DNA of 64,000 nucleotides from positions 3,083,709 to 3,147,708 of the forward strand of contig CM035416.1 in assembly GCA_020310875.1 (NCBI GenBank), written 5' to 3'. Made by a program: the position numbers and the translations under genes. Below are positions 10,808 to 21,960 of the stretch, piece by piece. The notes below the pieces were generated by a model, which had not been told where the DNA came from, did no database searches, and saw only the letters and a list, made by a program, of their open reading frames with translations. This DNA is from Ceratopteris richardii (taxonomy: Eukaryota; Streptophyta; Polypodiopsida; Polypodiales; Pteridaceae). The stretch's first letter is position 1. Each line of letters opens with the position of its first letter.

Positions 10808-13800
10808 ATGGCTGATTTAGGACAACAAGTTGAGAAGTTAGACAAAGACAATTTTCAGTCTTGGAGGTATAGAATGATAAATTACCTTAAAGGTAAAGGT
10901 TTATGGGGTTTAGTTAGTGGAGATGATCCACAACCGGTAGACCTTGAAGATCCCAACATTACTCCGGCACAAAGGAGACAATTTGCTGATTGGGAAGAGA
11001 GGAATCGAAGGGTGATGTTCCTCATCTCACAAGTTATTTCTAACACTATGATTGGTCATGTGCAAAGCTTAGAAACAGCCAAAGAAGTTTGGGAAGCATT
11101 GGAGAAGGTGTATGCTACCTCAACAAGGTCTCGGAGGATGCAACTCAAGAACGAGCTCAACAACATGAAGAAAAGCTCAAACCAAAGCATTAGTGAGTAT
11201 ACATTGAGGATTAAGGAGCTTCGAGATCAACTAGCATCAGTTGGATGCAAGATAGAAGAGGAAGACATCGTCCAAACAGCCCTCAATGGCTTGAGGAGTG
11301 AAGAAAAGTGGAAGCCCCTCATCACAAACATCCTTTATAGAGATCCTCTACCAACATTCGACGAAATTATACCAAATCTTGTGGCTGAAGAGGTTGCTCA
11401 ACAAGGAGAAGGCAACAAAGGTAAGGACAGCCATAGTCAAATGTTATATGCAGGAAGAGGTAGAGGAAGGAACTCAAGAGGAGGCTCGAGAGGAAGAGGA
11501 AGAAGCTACAACAATACAAATTTCAGCCAACACAACTCGGACGACAACAAGGACAACTCAAATGACAACACACATGGAAGAGGTCGAGGAAGAAATAGAG
11601 GAAGAGGTCGAGGTTCATACAATCCTCATAAAGGTATAACATGTTATCATTGTGGTAAACTAGGACATTATGCAAATGATTGTTGGCAAAAGAATGGAAG
11701 GCTGAATGGAGGCAACCAAAGGAGCCAAAATAACTATGCGAGTACATCAAGTGAAGGAGACAAGCAAACCATGCTTGCCATGAAGCATGACTACAACAAC
11801 TCGAGAAGTGATGACAAAAAATGGTTCATAGATTCAGGTTGCAGCAACCATATGACATGCCAAGGAGATTTGTTCACAAAGCTACAAGCTCCAAGTGGAA
11901 AAGGATGTGTAGAGACCGGCGATGAAACTCAACACGCAATTGAGCATGTTGGAGATATCAAGCTTGGAGACAAGAAGGTATTGGCTGATGTTCTTCATGT
12001 TCCTACTATTGCAAAGAATTTGATTTCAGTAGGACAAATGGTAGAGAAAGGATATCATGTTATCTTCAATGAAAAAGGCTGCTTTATAAAGAATCCAAAA
12101 GAAGGATTCAAGGTCATTGCTCAAGGAAGGAAAGAAGGAAGGATGTTCACTTTGGACATTCAACAACCGCATGGAAAGGTGATGTATATTCAGTTTGGAA
12201 ACAAGAGGATAGCTGAAATCGATTTGTGGCACAAAAGGTTTGGACATATCAACATTCCCAAGCTCAAGGACATGAGCAACCCTGAAGTGGTAAGAGGTCT
12301 TCCAAGATTCAATGATGCCGAACTACATGAGTTTTGTGAAGCATGCCAACTAGGAAAGGAAACTCGACAACCATTCAAGAAAAGCAACTATGTGGCAAGG
12401 AATGTCCTCGACTTGATACACACGGATGTATGGGGACCATCACAACAACCATCAGTGGCTGGTAATAGATATTTTGTCACTTTTATTGATGATCATTCAA
12501 GGAAAGTATGGACGTTTTGCATAAAACAAAAATTAGATGTGTTCTCCATGTTCAAGAGATTTAAAGCACAGGTAGAAAAGGAAACAGGACGCTACATAAA
12601 GACCTTGAGGTCCGATGGAGGAGGAGAATATTTCTCCAAAGAATTTTCAGACTTTCTTTAAGAAAATGGAATCAAGAGACAATTTACATGTAGGTACACA
12701 CCTCAACAAAATGGAATAGCTGAAAGGAAAAATCGACATATCACAGAAGTTGCAAGATGCATGCTCAACGAGATGAAGATGCCACTAAACTATTGGGCTG
12801 AAGCAACTAGTACGGCCGTTTATTTGATGAACAAGTGCACAACGGCTGGAGTGCATAATCTAACTCCCGAGGAGGTTTATTCAGGTAAGAAGCCTGATCT
12901 TACACATCTCAAAGTTTTTGGATGTGTGTGTTATGTTCACATCCCTCAAGAACTAAGGACAAAGATGGAGGCAAAGTCCGAAAAATGTATTTTTATTGGA
13001 TATTCATCGGAGCAAAAGGGATATAGGTGCTACAATCCGGTGACAAAGGAGCTACGAGTCTCACGAGATGTGGTATTTGATGAGCTAAGACCATGGTTTG
13101 GAGACAAAGGGAAAGAGAAGACTCTTGAAGAAGATTGCGAAGATGATGAAGGTGCTGTCCAAGAAGAATTTCAGCAAACAAGCACTCAAATGTCAGGTCC
13201 AGAAGCTTCTACATCACTTGGAGAAAGCTCAACATGGAAGGGGAGGCTAAGGAGTCATTCCTCATCACCAACATCAGCTTATGAAAGATCTAAAGCTGAA
13301 AGTGCTGCCCAAAATAGTGATTCAAATACAAGTGAAGAAGAGTATGAAGAGGTGATCACACCGAAGGTAAAGTTGAACCGATTGAAGAAGCAATGTTCAA
13401 AAGGAAATGAAAGGAGGTCTTCAAGAGCAAGGTATCCAATTGAAAGGCTGAGCTATGATAGTTTTATTGCAAAACATTTTGTATATATGACACAGGTGGT
13501 CAAAGATAAAGAACCGGATGCATATGAAGAAGCATGTACACAAAAAGAATGACAAGAAGCTATGCAAGAAGAGATGAAAGCTCTCAAGGACAATCACACA
13601 TGGGAGCTAGTTCCAAAGGCTGAAGGTATGAAGATTGTTCCAAATAAATGGGTGTTTAAAATAAAGAGAAATGTTGACGGCTCTCTAGCAAGGCATAAAG
13701 CTAGACTAGTAGCAAAAGGATTCAAGCAAACTCACGGCATCGATTATGAAGAGACTTTCAGCCCGGTTGCAAAGATGGGAACAATTAGAACCTTGATTGG

Positions 13801-15148
13801 AGTGAGTGCAGCAAGGAGATGGCCATTGTACCAACTCGACATAAAAAATGCTTTTCTCAATGGTGAACTTCAAGAAGAGGTATACATGAGTCAACCGATT
13901 GGATTTGAAGACAAAAAGCATCCAAATTTTGTTTGTAGATTGAAGAAAGCTTTGTATGGGCTGAAGCAAGCACCACGTGCTTGGAATCAAAGATTGGTCG
14001 AGTACCTCACAAGGTGTGGGTATAGTCCAAGTAATGCAGATCCCTCTCTCTACATGAAGAAAGAAGAAGGCAAGCAGGTATATATTTGCATATACGTTGA
14101 TGATCTCATCATAACAGGAAGTAATGTTACAGGAATACAAGAGATCAAAAGGAAACTCGGTAAGGAGTTTAAAATTTCAGACCTTGGTGAGCTGAAATAC
14201 TTTTTTGGCATTGAGATAGTCTATGGGAAAGATGGCATTTACTTAATGCAAAGAAAGTACCTATTGGATGTTCTTTTCAGATTTGGAATGAGTGAATGCA
14301 AACCACTCACTCAACCTATGGACACAAATGTGAAGCTATGCTCAAATGATGGAGAGAAGTTACATGATGTAACTACATACATGAGTATTATAGGTTCATT
14401 GATCTATGCTACGATCACAAGACTAGATTTGTGTTATATTGTTGGAGTTCTTTCTCAATTTATGCAAGCTCCAACAAGTGAACATTTAAATTCAGCCAAA
14501 CGAGTGCTAAGATATGTGAAGCACACTGTCAATCATGCATTGTTTTATAGATATGATGAAGAATTGCAGGTAAAGGGCTTCAGTGATGCTGATTGGGCTG
14601 GTTCCAAGGAGGATAGAAGATCCACTTCAGGTTATGTGATCATGATAGGTAGCAAACCTATCACATGGAGCTCAAAGAAGCAACCTACTGTTGCACTATC
14701 ATCTACAGAAGCTGAATATAGAGGTTTAGCCTTTGCAACTTGTGAAGCTATGTGGATTAAGAAGCTCTTGGCTGATCTTGATGTGCAGGTGGAGACCATT
14801 CCAATTTATGGTGACAACATGTCAAGCATTCACTTGACAAACAATCCAATGTTTCATGCATGAAGCAAGCACATAGAAGTGCATTATCATTATGTTCGAG
14901 AAAAAGTTTTGAGCAAGGATGTGGATATAAAGTTCATTGGAACTAATGACCAGGTTGCAGACATGCTTACAAAGTCCCTCGATGCTTCTAAGCTCAAGAG
15001 GTTCAAGGACGACATCAACTTACAAGATATGGTTGAAGGTGCAAGCTCACATGTGAGCTTGAGGGGGAGTGTTAAAAATAAAGAAGTAAGCTCGTATATA
15101 TTTTTGCAAAAAAGATTTTCTTCAAGTAGAAGGAAAATACAAAAATGA
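10808..15148 (+). pseudogene. Cp1 Copia Gag-Pol polyprotein with three in-frame stops
   Basis: One frame encodes all domains in order. Gag starts MADLGQQVEKLDKDNFQSW with a UBN2-type region, then an Arg/Gly-rich stretch (about 11458-11625) and a CCHC zinc knuckle (11642-11683). Next come the protease (WFIDSGCSNHM, DSG at 11831-11839), GAG-pre-integrase (LWHKRFGHI), integrase core (FVTFIDDHSRKVW), RT with YVDD at 14093-14104, and RNase H (SSTEAEYRG). Stops at 12659-12661 (TAA), 13550-13552 (TGA) and 14861-14863 (TGA) break it. The frame resumes in phase each time, so there is no frameshift. The frame runs to 15148 inside the 3' LTR. As it stands it cannot make full-length Pol. Confidence 0.95.
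15057..15069 (+). other. Cp1 polypurine tract
   Basis: gcttgagggggag lies directly before the 3' LTR start at 15070 and primes plus-strand DNA synthesis. The same sequence precedes the Cp2 3' LTR at 17681-17693. Confidence 0.9.
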
Positions 15149-16051
15149 AAAATAGAAGCATTTACTTCAGCAAGTAGTGGAGGCCAAAAGGAATCATTCA
15201 AAAGAGAATCAAATCCAAAATCTGAATTGTAAGAGGAGTGGCTATCCAAAGTAGTGGAGAAATGATGGAGAAGAGCTCTCAAACTCATCATGAGAGTTTT
15301 TGGTCACTTGGCTATAAAAGAAGCAAGGGAGGACACTCAAGCTGAGAGCAAGAAGGCGTGGAAGCCCCCTTGTATCTACTTCATTTGGTTTGAGTCATTT
15401 CGTTCAGTTCACTCTCATAGAGTGTGTCCAGCCGCACACCGATTTTTGGGTAGTCTACTTGTGAGAGTCATATCTCTCAACATATGTATCCAAATTTAGT
15501 GTTTAAACATTCGTTGGAAAGCTTATCTTGAGTAATTCCTTTATCTAGAACAGTTTTATGAAATTCTTTATGCTCTCTGAGTTATTCAGGTTTTAGTGAA
15601 GTCCAGTTTTCAGCTATGACCAGCCGCACACCCATTTTTGGGTAGTCTACTTGTGAGAGTCATATCTCTCAACATATGTATCCAAATTTAGTGTTTAAAC
15701 ATTCATTGGAAAGCTTATCTTGAGTACTTCCTCTGTCTAGAACAGTTTTATGAAATTTTTATGCTCTCTGAGTTATTCAGGTTTTAGTGAAGTCCAGTTT
15801 TCAGCCTAACTGAGTGGACAGGTAGTCTGTTTTGAATCAAATAGTTGACAACTCAAATCTACTCCAAATTGAGTGTTTGATATCTCATTTGAAAGCTCTA
15901 GGTGTCTAGTTTGAGTGACCAAAGTTTCAAGTTCATTGGATATTTCAGTTGGTACCAGTTTTCATTTGAAGGTTCTACTGTTGGCAAGAGTCTTCATCCT
16001 GAGAAGGTCTTCTACACTTTCCGCTGCGATTAGGAAAGGAATTCTCCAACA
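15070..16051 (+). repeat. Cp1 3' LTR
   Basis: Begins TGTTAAAAATAAAG after the polypurine tract and ends CTCCAACA before the ATAAG duplication. The internal 192-base tandem duplication (15430-15621 and from 15622) is retained. Confidence 0.95.
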
Positions 16052-16056
16052 ATAAG

Positions 16057-17680
16057 ATCTCGAAGGATGCAGAATTCTATGCAACAATTATCCTATGATA
16101 GTTATATGGCTCGTCATTATGCCTACATGGCCAAGGTAATACAAGATGTTGAACCTTCTTGTTTTGAAGATGCAATTGGAAATGTAGATTAGGAAAATTC
16201 TTTGGATGGGGAGATGGATACACTTTATGGAAATGAAACATGGAAGTTGGTTCCATTGCCACCAGGAAACAAAACCCATAGGTTGCAAGTGGGTTTACAA
16301 GGTAAAGCACAATGCTGATGGTAACATAAGCAGGTGCAAAGCATAGTTGGTAGCAAAAGGATATGCACAAATTTATGGCATTGATTATGAGGAAAAATTT
16401 AGTCCTATTGCTAAAATATCTAGTGTTAGAACACTTGTTGCATTAGCTACAACAAAAGGATGGACTTTGCATTAGATGGATGTAAAGAATGCTTTCCTAC
16501 ATGGTGAGTTACAAGAAGAAGTATAAATGGACTAGCCACATGGATATGAAGATTCAAAGCACCCAAAATATGTTTGCAAGTTGCAAAAGGCTTTGTATGG
16601 GCTTAAACAAGCCCTCTTGCTTGGCATGCAAGGATTGCAGAATACTTAACTACCATTGTGTTTTCTTTGTGTGATGCAAATCATTCATTATATGCAAGGA
16701 AGGGTGATGATGGCATCATAATTGTGGCTATTTATGTTGATGACTTGATTGTAGGAGACAACAATGAAGCAAGAATTAAAGAGGTTAAACAACTCATTAT
16801 GTAGGAATTTGACATGAAAGGTCTTGGTGTGCTATGCTATTTCTTGGGCATTGAGTTTACACATACAAAAATAGGTATGTGGATGTCGCAAAGGCAATAT
16901 GCCTTGAATATGGTGCAAAAATATGGTATGGTTGATTCTAAGCCAATATCTATGCTAGTAGATGAGAATTTGAAGTTGGATACTACATCACGTGAAGCAT
17001 TGAAAAATGCTACTATGTACATGAAAATTGTGGGACGTTTGATATATCTCACAATTACAAGGCCTGATCTAAGCTACAATGTTCGACTTAAAAGTCAATT
17101 TATGCGGGTTCCCAGGAAATCACATTTAGATGCTCTAAGGTGCACTCTACATTATGTGAGTGCTAGTTTGGATTATGCATTATTTTATTAAGCTGGTGTA
17201 TATTTGTAGGTTGATGGATACATCGATGCCGATGGGCTAGTGGCATTCTAGATAGAATATCCACTAGTGATTTTCTATTCTCACTTGGGAGTGCAGCTAT
17301 TACATGGAGCAATAAGAAGCAATGCACTATTGCTTTGTCAAGTACAGAGGCTAAATATAGAGGTGATGCAATGGAAACATGTGAGGCATCATGGCTAGAG
17401 ATGCTACTTGCAAATTTAGGTGTGGAAGTGCAAAAGCCTATCAACATCTATTGTGATAATCTTAGGAGCATACAACTAGCACATAATCCTATTTTTCATG
17501 CTAGAATAAAGCATATCAAGGTACATTATCACTTCATAAGAGGGAAGGTATTAGCATGTGATATTGATCTTGTTTATGTGAGAACAGATGAGCAGGCTTC
17601 TAATATTTTCACTAAATCACTTGAAGCAAAAAAGCTGAAGAAGTTTTGCAGGATGCTTGGATGATAAGATATGACATTGA
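16057..17680 (+). pseudogene. Old Copia element Cp2, right half (RT and RNase H remnants)
   Basis: Continues the Cp2 pol split by Cp1. Blocks visible are YDSYMARHYAYMAKV at the start, an ETWKLVPLPPG block, RT with YVDDLIV near 16733-16755, FLGIEFTHTKIGMWMSQRQY (about 16848-16905), VGRLIYLTITRPDLSY, and RNase H (SSTEAKYRGDAMETCEA near 17338-17390). Many stops and frameshifts show it is older than Cp1. A final block at 17590-17640 matches the usual Copia C-terminus. Confidence 0.9.
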
Positions 17681-17693
17681 GCTTGAGGGGGAG

Positions 17694-18070
17694 TGTTGAG
17701 ATATTAAGCTCAACATGTGATGATTCAAGATGACAAGCATCACTTTTTCATTTTCTCTGACATGTGTAATGGTCATGCCAGTATATGTCAGGGATACTTC
17801 ATTGAGCTTTATTAGATTTATCTACCAAGAGTGATGTCACATTTGTTTCTTGCTAGCTCACTCATTCATGCACATTAGGATTTTCCTTATCTATTGTTCT
17901 TTATATATTGCACTTGTTGTATTGTTGTTTTAGGTCATTCTTGTAGATTCCTTTTATGTAATAGAAGAAGAAGAAGATCATTTTTCCTTGCCTCAATCTA
18001 TGAGTGTGTATGCTTCTCTTTGATTGTGAGACTGTGTGTGAGCTCTCATCCTTATCTCCTTCCTCATGAC
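17694..18070 (+). repeat. Cp2 3' LTR (right end approximate)
   Basis: Starts TGTTGAGATATTAAGC directly after gcttgagggggag (17681-17693). It has a TATA-like ctttatatattg near 17900-17911. The right end is uncertain: sequence resembling a G-family LTR takes over somewhere between about 18050 and 18220. Confidence 0.7.
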
Positions 18071-18074
18071 ATAG

Positions 18075-18679
18075 AAGGCTTGATAAGACAAGCAAACATG
18101 AGGCAGTCAAGTCAAAAAGATCCAAGACAGAAGGAACGTGAAGCAGGACCCAATCAACTAGAAAGTTAACATAGATCCCACGAGTAGGCCAAGAAATTCT
18201 TTTTTTCAAATCAATCCATTATCAATTGTGATTTTCATCACTCCACTACATTGTAAATCTCGTTTTTGATATTTTGAAATCCATTTTGTTCAAGCCAAGC
18301 AGCGTGAAGCTTGAGGAGTTCTAGGTCTATGTACATACCAATTTTTGTAATTCTTAGAGCTTGTTTGAGCCTCCAAATTAGGTTAGAAACCTAGTTTTTA
18401 ATCAGGCCATATGTTAGGTCTAAGCAAGCCCAAAGCTATTTAGAAACTATAAAAGGATCTAGAGAGTTTATTTTTAAAGAGAGAGTGTTGGGAGTTGAAG
18501 CAACTTAAGCACTTTGTAAACTTGTCTTTGATGAATTAAAGATTCCATTGCTCCAATTCTTTGTCTTACCATGTGTATGTTTGTGTGCATGTTCGTGTGC
18601 TTCTCACTCACACACTTTTACTAAAAAACTTTAAAGTGAATCTCGTCACTTTGATACTTATCATTGTGCTAGAGTGACA
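18075..18679 (+). repeat. G2 5' LTR (left end approximate)
   Basis: Blocks shared with the G1 and G4 LTRs are gtgattttcatcac (18230), ttgttcaagcc...cttgaggag, a TATA box (aactataaaagg, about 18445-18456), a TG-rich stretch at 18570-18600, and the end tgctagagtgaca identical to the G5 LTR. The start is eroded. Confidence 0.75.
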
Positions 18680-18686
18680 CCAAATT

Positions 18687-18704
18687 TGGTGCCATTGTCG
18701 GGGA
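18687..18704 (+). other. G2 primer-binding site, tRNA-Asp, three mismatches
   Basis: TGGTGCCATTGTCGGGGA differs from the G4 site at three positions, all C-to-T or G-to-A transitions, as expected of methylated, decaying repeat DNA. Confidence 0.85.
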
Positions 18705-19179
18705 TCAAGCTTCAAGGACGAGTGTGTGATGGTCAAACATAGAGATGTGACATTGGAGTCATAAGTAAACTCTCATTTTTTACTTTTCTACCTCCCTCCT
18801 CATCATACCATTCCTACTCCCTCCCTACCTCCATCTCCATATCCATAAAATTCCACCAATTTTGTTCATATTCTCTCTGTCCCTTCATTCTTCTCATTTC
18901 CCTTGTGTAAGTGTGTTTGAGAGAGAGAGATAAAAAAAATCATGCATATTGTATTTTAGTGTGTTTTGTGAGATTTTTAGTAGGTACCAACATCCACAAC
19001 ACGCACACTAGGTCTAGCAGGTATGAAATCTTTGTGCATGCACCCTAAGATGAAGGTAAATCACAACAAACAATAAAAACTCATCATTTGGTAAAACAAA
19101 GCACACCATAGTAGAGTAGAGACCATGCATATTACATACATGTAAAATGTTTTAGAAGATATTTGTTTCTTCTATCAAT

Positions 19180-19560
19180 CATGATAGAAACCTCTATCCA
19201 TCATGATAGACAAGTGTCAATCACCAAGTGGCGATGGACAAACCCTGACAGACAAGTTGTCCATTATGACGAATAGGCCATCCATCATGAAGAATAGACT
19301 TAATACAATAGAAAAACCTTTTGAGCACTTGTTTCAATCACGATAGATAGCCCACATGATAAAGGGTATTCATCGTGAATAATGTCCATCATGATAGATA
19401 GACCATCAATCATGACATATAGGTTTCTATCACAATAGAACAATCCATTGTGATCGACAACCCTTGATGGAGAGCATCTGTATCACGATAGACATACATT
19501 GTCAATCACAATAGATAGAACTTGTCAATCATGATAGCCTACCATTTCCGATCGAGAATG
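19180..19560 (+). repeat. G2 leader repeat with ATCATGAT-type core
   Basis: A diverged run of units such as caatcatgatagata, tccatcatgatagac and atcacaatagac, with no strict period. It occupies the same place as the G1, G3 and G4 leader arrays. Neighbouring leader stretches (18705-19179 and 19561-20060) show no gene. Confidence 0.75.
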
Positions 19561-20060
19561 AGGGTTTGAATTTTGTGAATTTTTAAGCTAAATTTTGGTT
19601 TCTTTTCAGGCAATTGGAGCTCTTGATCAAGCCAAAGGGGCTAGCTACATATAGATTACACTTGGGAAGCACACTCTTGGGGCATTGAAGCACTTATTGG
19701 AGCACCAAACTCGAGGTTGGAAGAATTTTGAACCCCCTCAGTCAATTCCTAGCCTAGGCCAAGTGCAACTAGAGATATTGATTGGTTAGAGTTATGCCAG
19801 GCATGAGTCAATTACAAGAAATCTTAATCACTCAAGTTCAAGTATAGCTAGACTATTAATTCAAAAAACTCTAAGTAAAGAAGAACATAAATTCATCGAT
19901 CAACTCAAATGATGATACAGCTCAAGTATTCGTGATGACAAAAATCATTGGACAAGATTTGAAACCCCAAATCGGAACCCAACAAGAACAAGTTTTTGTG
20001 ACAAAATGACCATTGTAACATGGTTGTAGTTGGGAATCATTGGGTTAATAGATAGGGAAT

Positions 20061-21960
20061 ATGAACCTTAGATCTAGAAGACAGTTAGGCTAGGATAGAC
20101 AAAGCATCAGATCTTTTGAAGCTATTTTCAATGACATAGCAAGTTCTTGGGATCAACAACTCAATGACCATCCTTATCTGCTAAGTTATGAGACTAGTGT
20201 TTCAAAAATTTCATTTAGCATGGAATAACCTACAGGTAGTTTACACATAGCTTATTTACAAACACATGAAGGTCCCTATAAGACGTAGTTGAAATATATT
20301 AGGAACAACCGATTAGATGCTCCGATCTATGAGGATGATCTATGAAGATCGATTGTTCAGCTCAAAAGCCTTGATCAAACCTTTAGACTTGAGCTCCAGT
20401 GGTCAAATTTGAAGAGGGCTCATATATTGATAAGCAAGGAACCATGTACGTGGTTACCAACTTATTGGACATGATAGATGAGTTTGGAATTGTCATTCCA
20501 GAGGATGGGATATGAAACCTAGAACAAGGAAACATGGGATGAGAATCTTGAACACCTCATGGAAAATCCATCTTGACTAGAATCATCAACCTAGAGTGGA
20601 TTCCTCAAGATAACAGAATTATTGAATTCTTCTTGAATAGGGTATGAATCAATCCTTTTGGAGATTTAAACTAGATAGACCCAACAAAGTAGGTGAAGTC
20701 ACAATATATGAGTTTAAGGATCCCGAGACACCACGCAAGGTTTTCTACCTAGATAACACTTCAGAGAAAATGTTCATAGTAATGGAGCATGGTAGGCATG
20801 CATACACTTGGAATCACAAACGACCAAGGTCTAATGTGTTCCATGGCCACAAGGAGCAAGATCACCTCAATTTTAGGGTACCCAGAAGCAAAGACATAAA
20901 GAACGACCTTGAAGTGAGTTTTGCAAACCCCTTAGGTTGAGATAGAATAGGATTGGAGACAGAATGAACAAAGGAGGAGAGGTATAGAGGCTTGAGACAT
21001 TAGAGAGGCATGGATGAGTTTTTCTTACCAAAACCTAGACAACACCCTAGGATATCAATGCCCACTAAACTCGTTTACTCCATGAATAACTACTTTGATG
21101 GCATTAGAGACCCCTACAATCTTTAGAAAAGTATTACGAGCTGAACAAATCGATGATTTGTTCACCCAATACAATGTTGTGGGCCTTAATCGAAAGAATC
21201 TTGTGCTTTCATGGTTTCAAGTACTACATCAATGTCAATTCAAGAATATAGACCACTTTCTAGAAGCATTCATTGCTAGATCTTCCAAAAGTGGTATCAA
21301 GAACAATACCTCATGCTTGATACATAGTTTCATGCAAACACCCCATGAGACAATTTGATTAGATGGGAGAAGATTTATACAATACTTGGAAAGGTTCCCT
21401 ATTCCAAAATTACCCACACTAGCCAAACAAGTGGCATTGTTTTTGGATGGCTTGCTAAGGGCCAAACTATAGTCATATGTGTAATCAAAGGAATCTAGAT
21501 ACATAGAGCATTATCTATGCATGTGCATAGACATAGAGGATAACCTAGGTGATGAGTTAGAGCCTTCAAAGATTTATGAAGTTTCTCTTCTAAACCATCT
21601 ACTTCAATAGATGAGTTGGCAAAGAAAGTAGCTAAGCAACTAGGAGTTTCAAGCAAGCATACCCCTAGAATGATCTCAATGAAACGATGCTACAATTGTG
21701 TAGGAGACCACATGGCCAATGTTTTCCCAATCATGGCTCAACTCCATAGAAACCCTTATATCCAATACTACACTATTCAGAGGAGATACACTAACCATAG
21801 TGTACAAGATTGTCCTTACAACAAGCAAGCGATTAGACAAAATTATCCATAATCATATCAACACCAAGGGAGATACCAAAGTTCGTACCAACCAGAACAC
21901 TACGTTAGGCCCCAACAACCATATCAACCTCCATACCAAGCTCAGCAAAGCACATGCTTG
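20061..21960 (+). pseudogene. G2 Gag remnant
   Basis: Begins at an ATG in the same context as G1 (atgaaccttagatct). Decayed N-terminal domain blocks (GPYKT, DNRIIEFFLNR) are followed by the capsid block NNYFDGIRDPYN (about 21085), LFTQYNVVGLNRKN, QTPHET and one degraded zinc knuckle (CYNCVGDHMANVFP, about 21690-21731, last Cys lost). Stops and frameshifts are frequent. The passage into the capsid block is readable here without the stop seen in G1. Confidence 0.85.

Larger units (their letters stand above)
9685..16056 (+). mobile_element. Complete Ty1/Copia element Cp1 with ATAAG target duplication
   Basis: The element spans 9690-16051: 5' LTR (969 bp), primer site, gag-pol, polypurine tract, 3' LTR (982 bp). 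ATAAG at 9685-9689 and again at 16052-16056 is a perfect 5-bp target-site duplication. It sits inside the Cp2 pol, so Cp1 is the younger of the two. The LTRs are alike to within a few per cent by eye, plus a 13-base length difference near 9791/15190, so the insertion is not very recent. Confidence 0.97.
18075..21960 (+). mobile_element. Ty3/Gypsy element G2, degenerate 5' part
   Basis: Plus-strand copy of the G family: LTR ending at 18679, mutated tRNA-Asp primer site, leader tandem repeat, and broken gag. It ends within the Pro/Gln-rich segment after the first zinc knuckle. Beyond about 21960 the homology stops and element X sequence begins. Confidence 0.85.

Noticed and set aside
13706..14140. 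144-residue antisense ORF in Cp1
   Set aside because: Shadow of the RT frame on the other strand; no independent motif.
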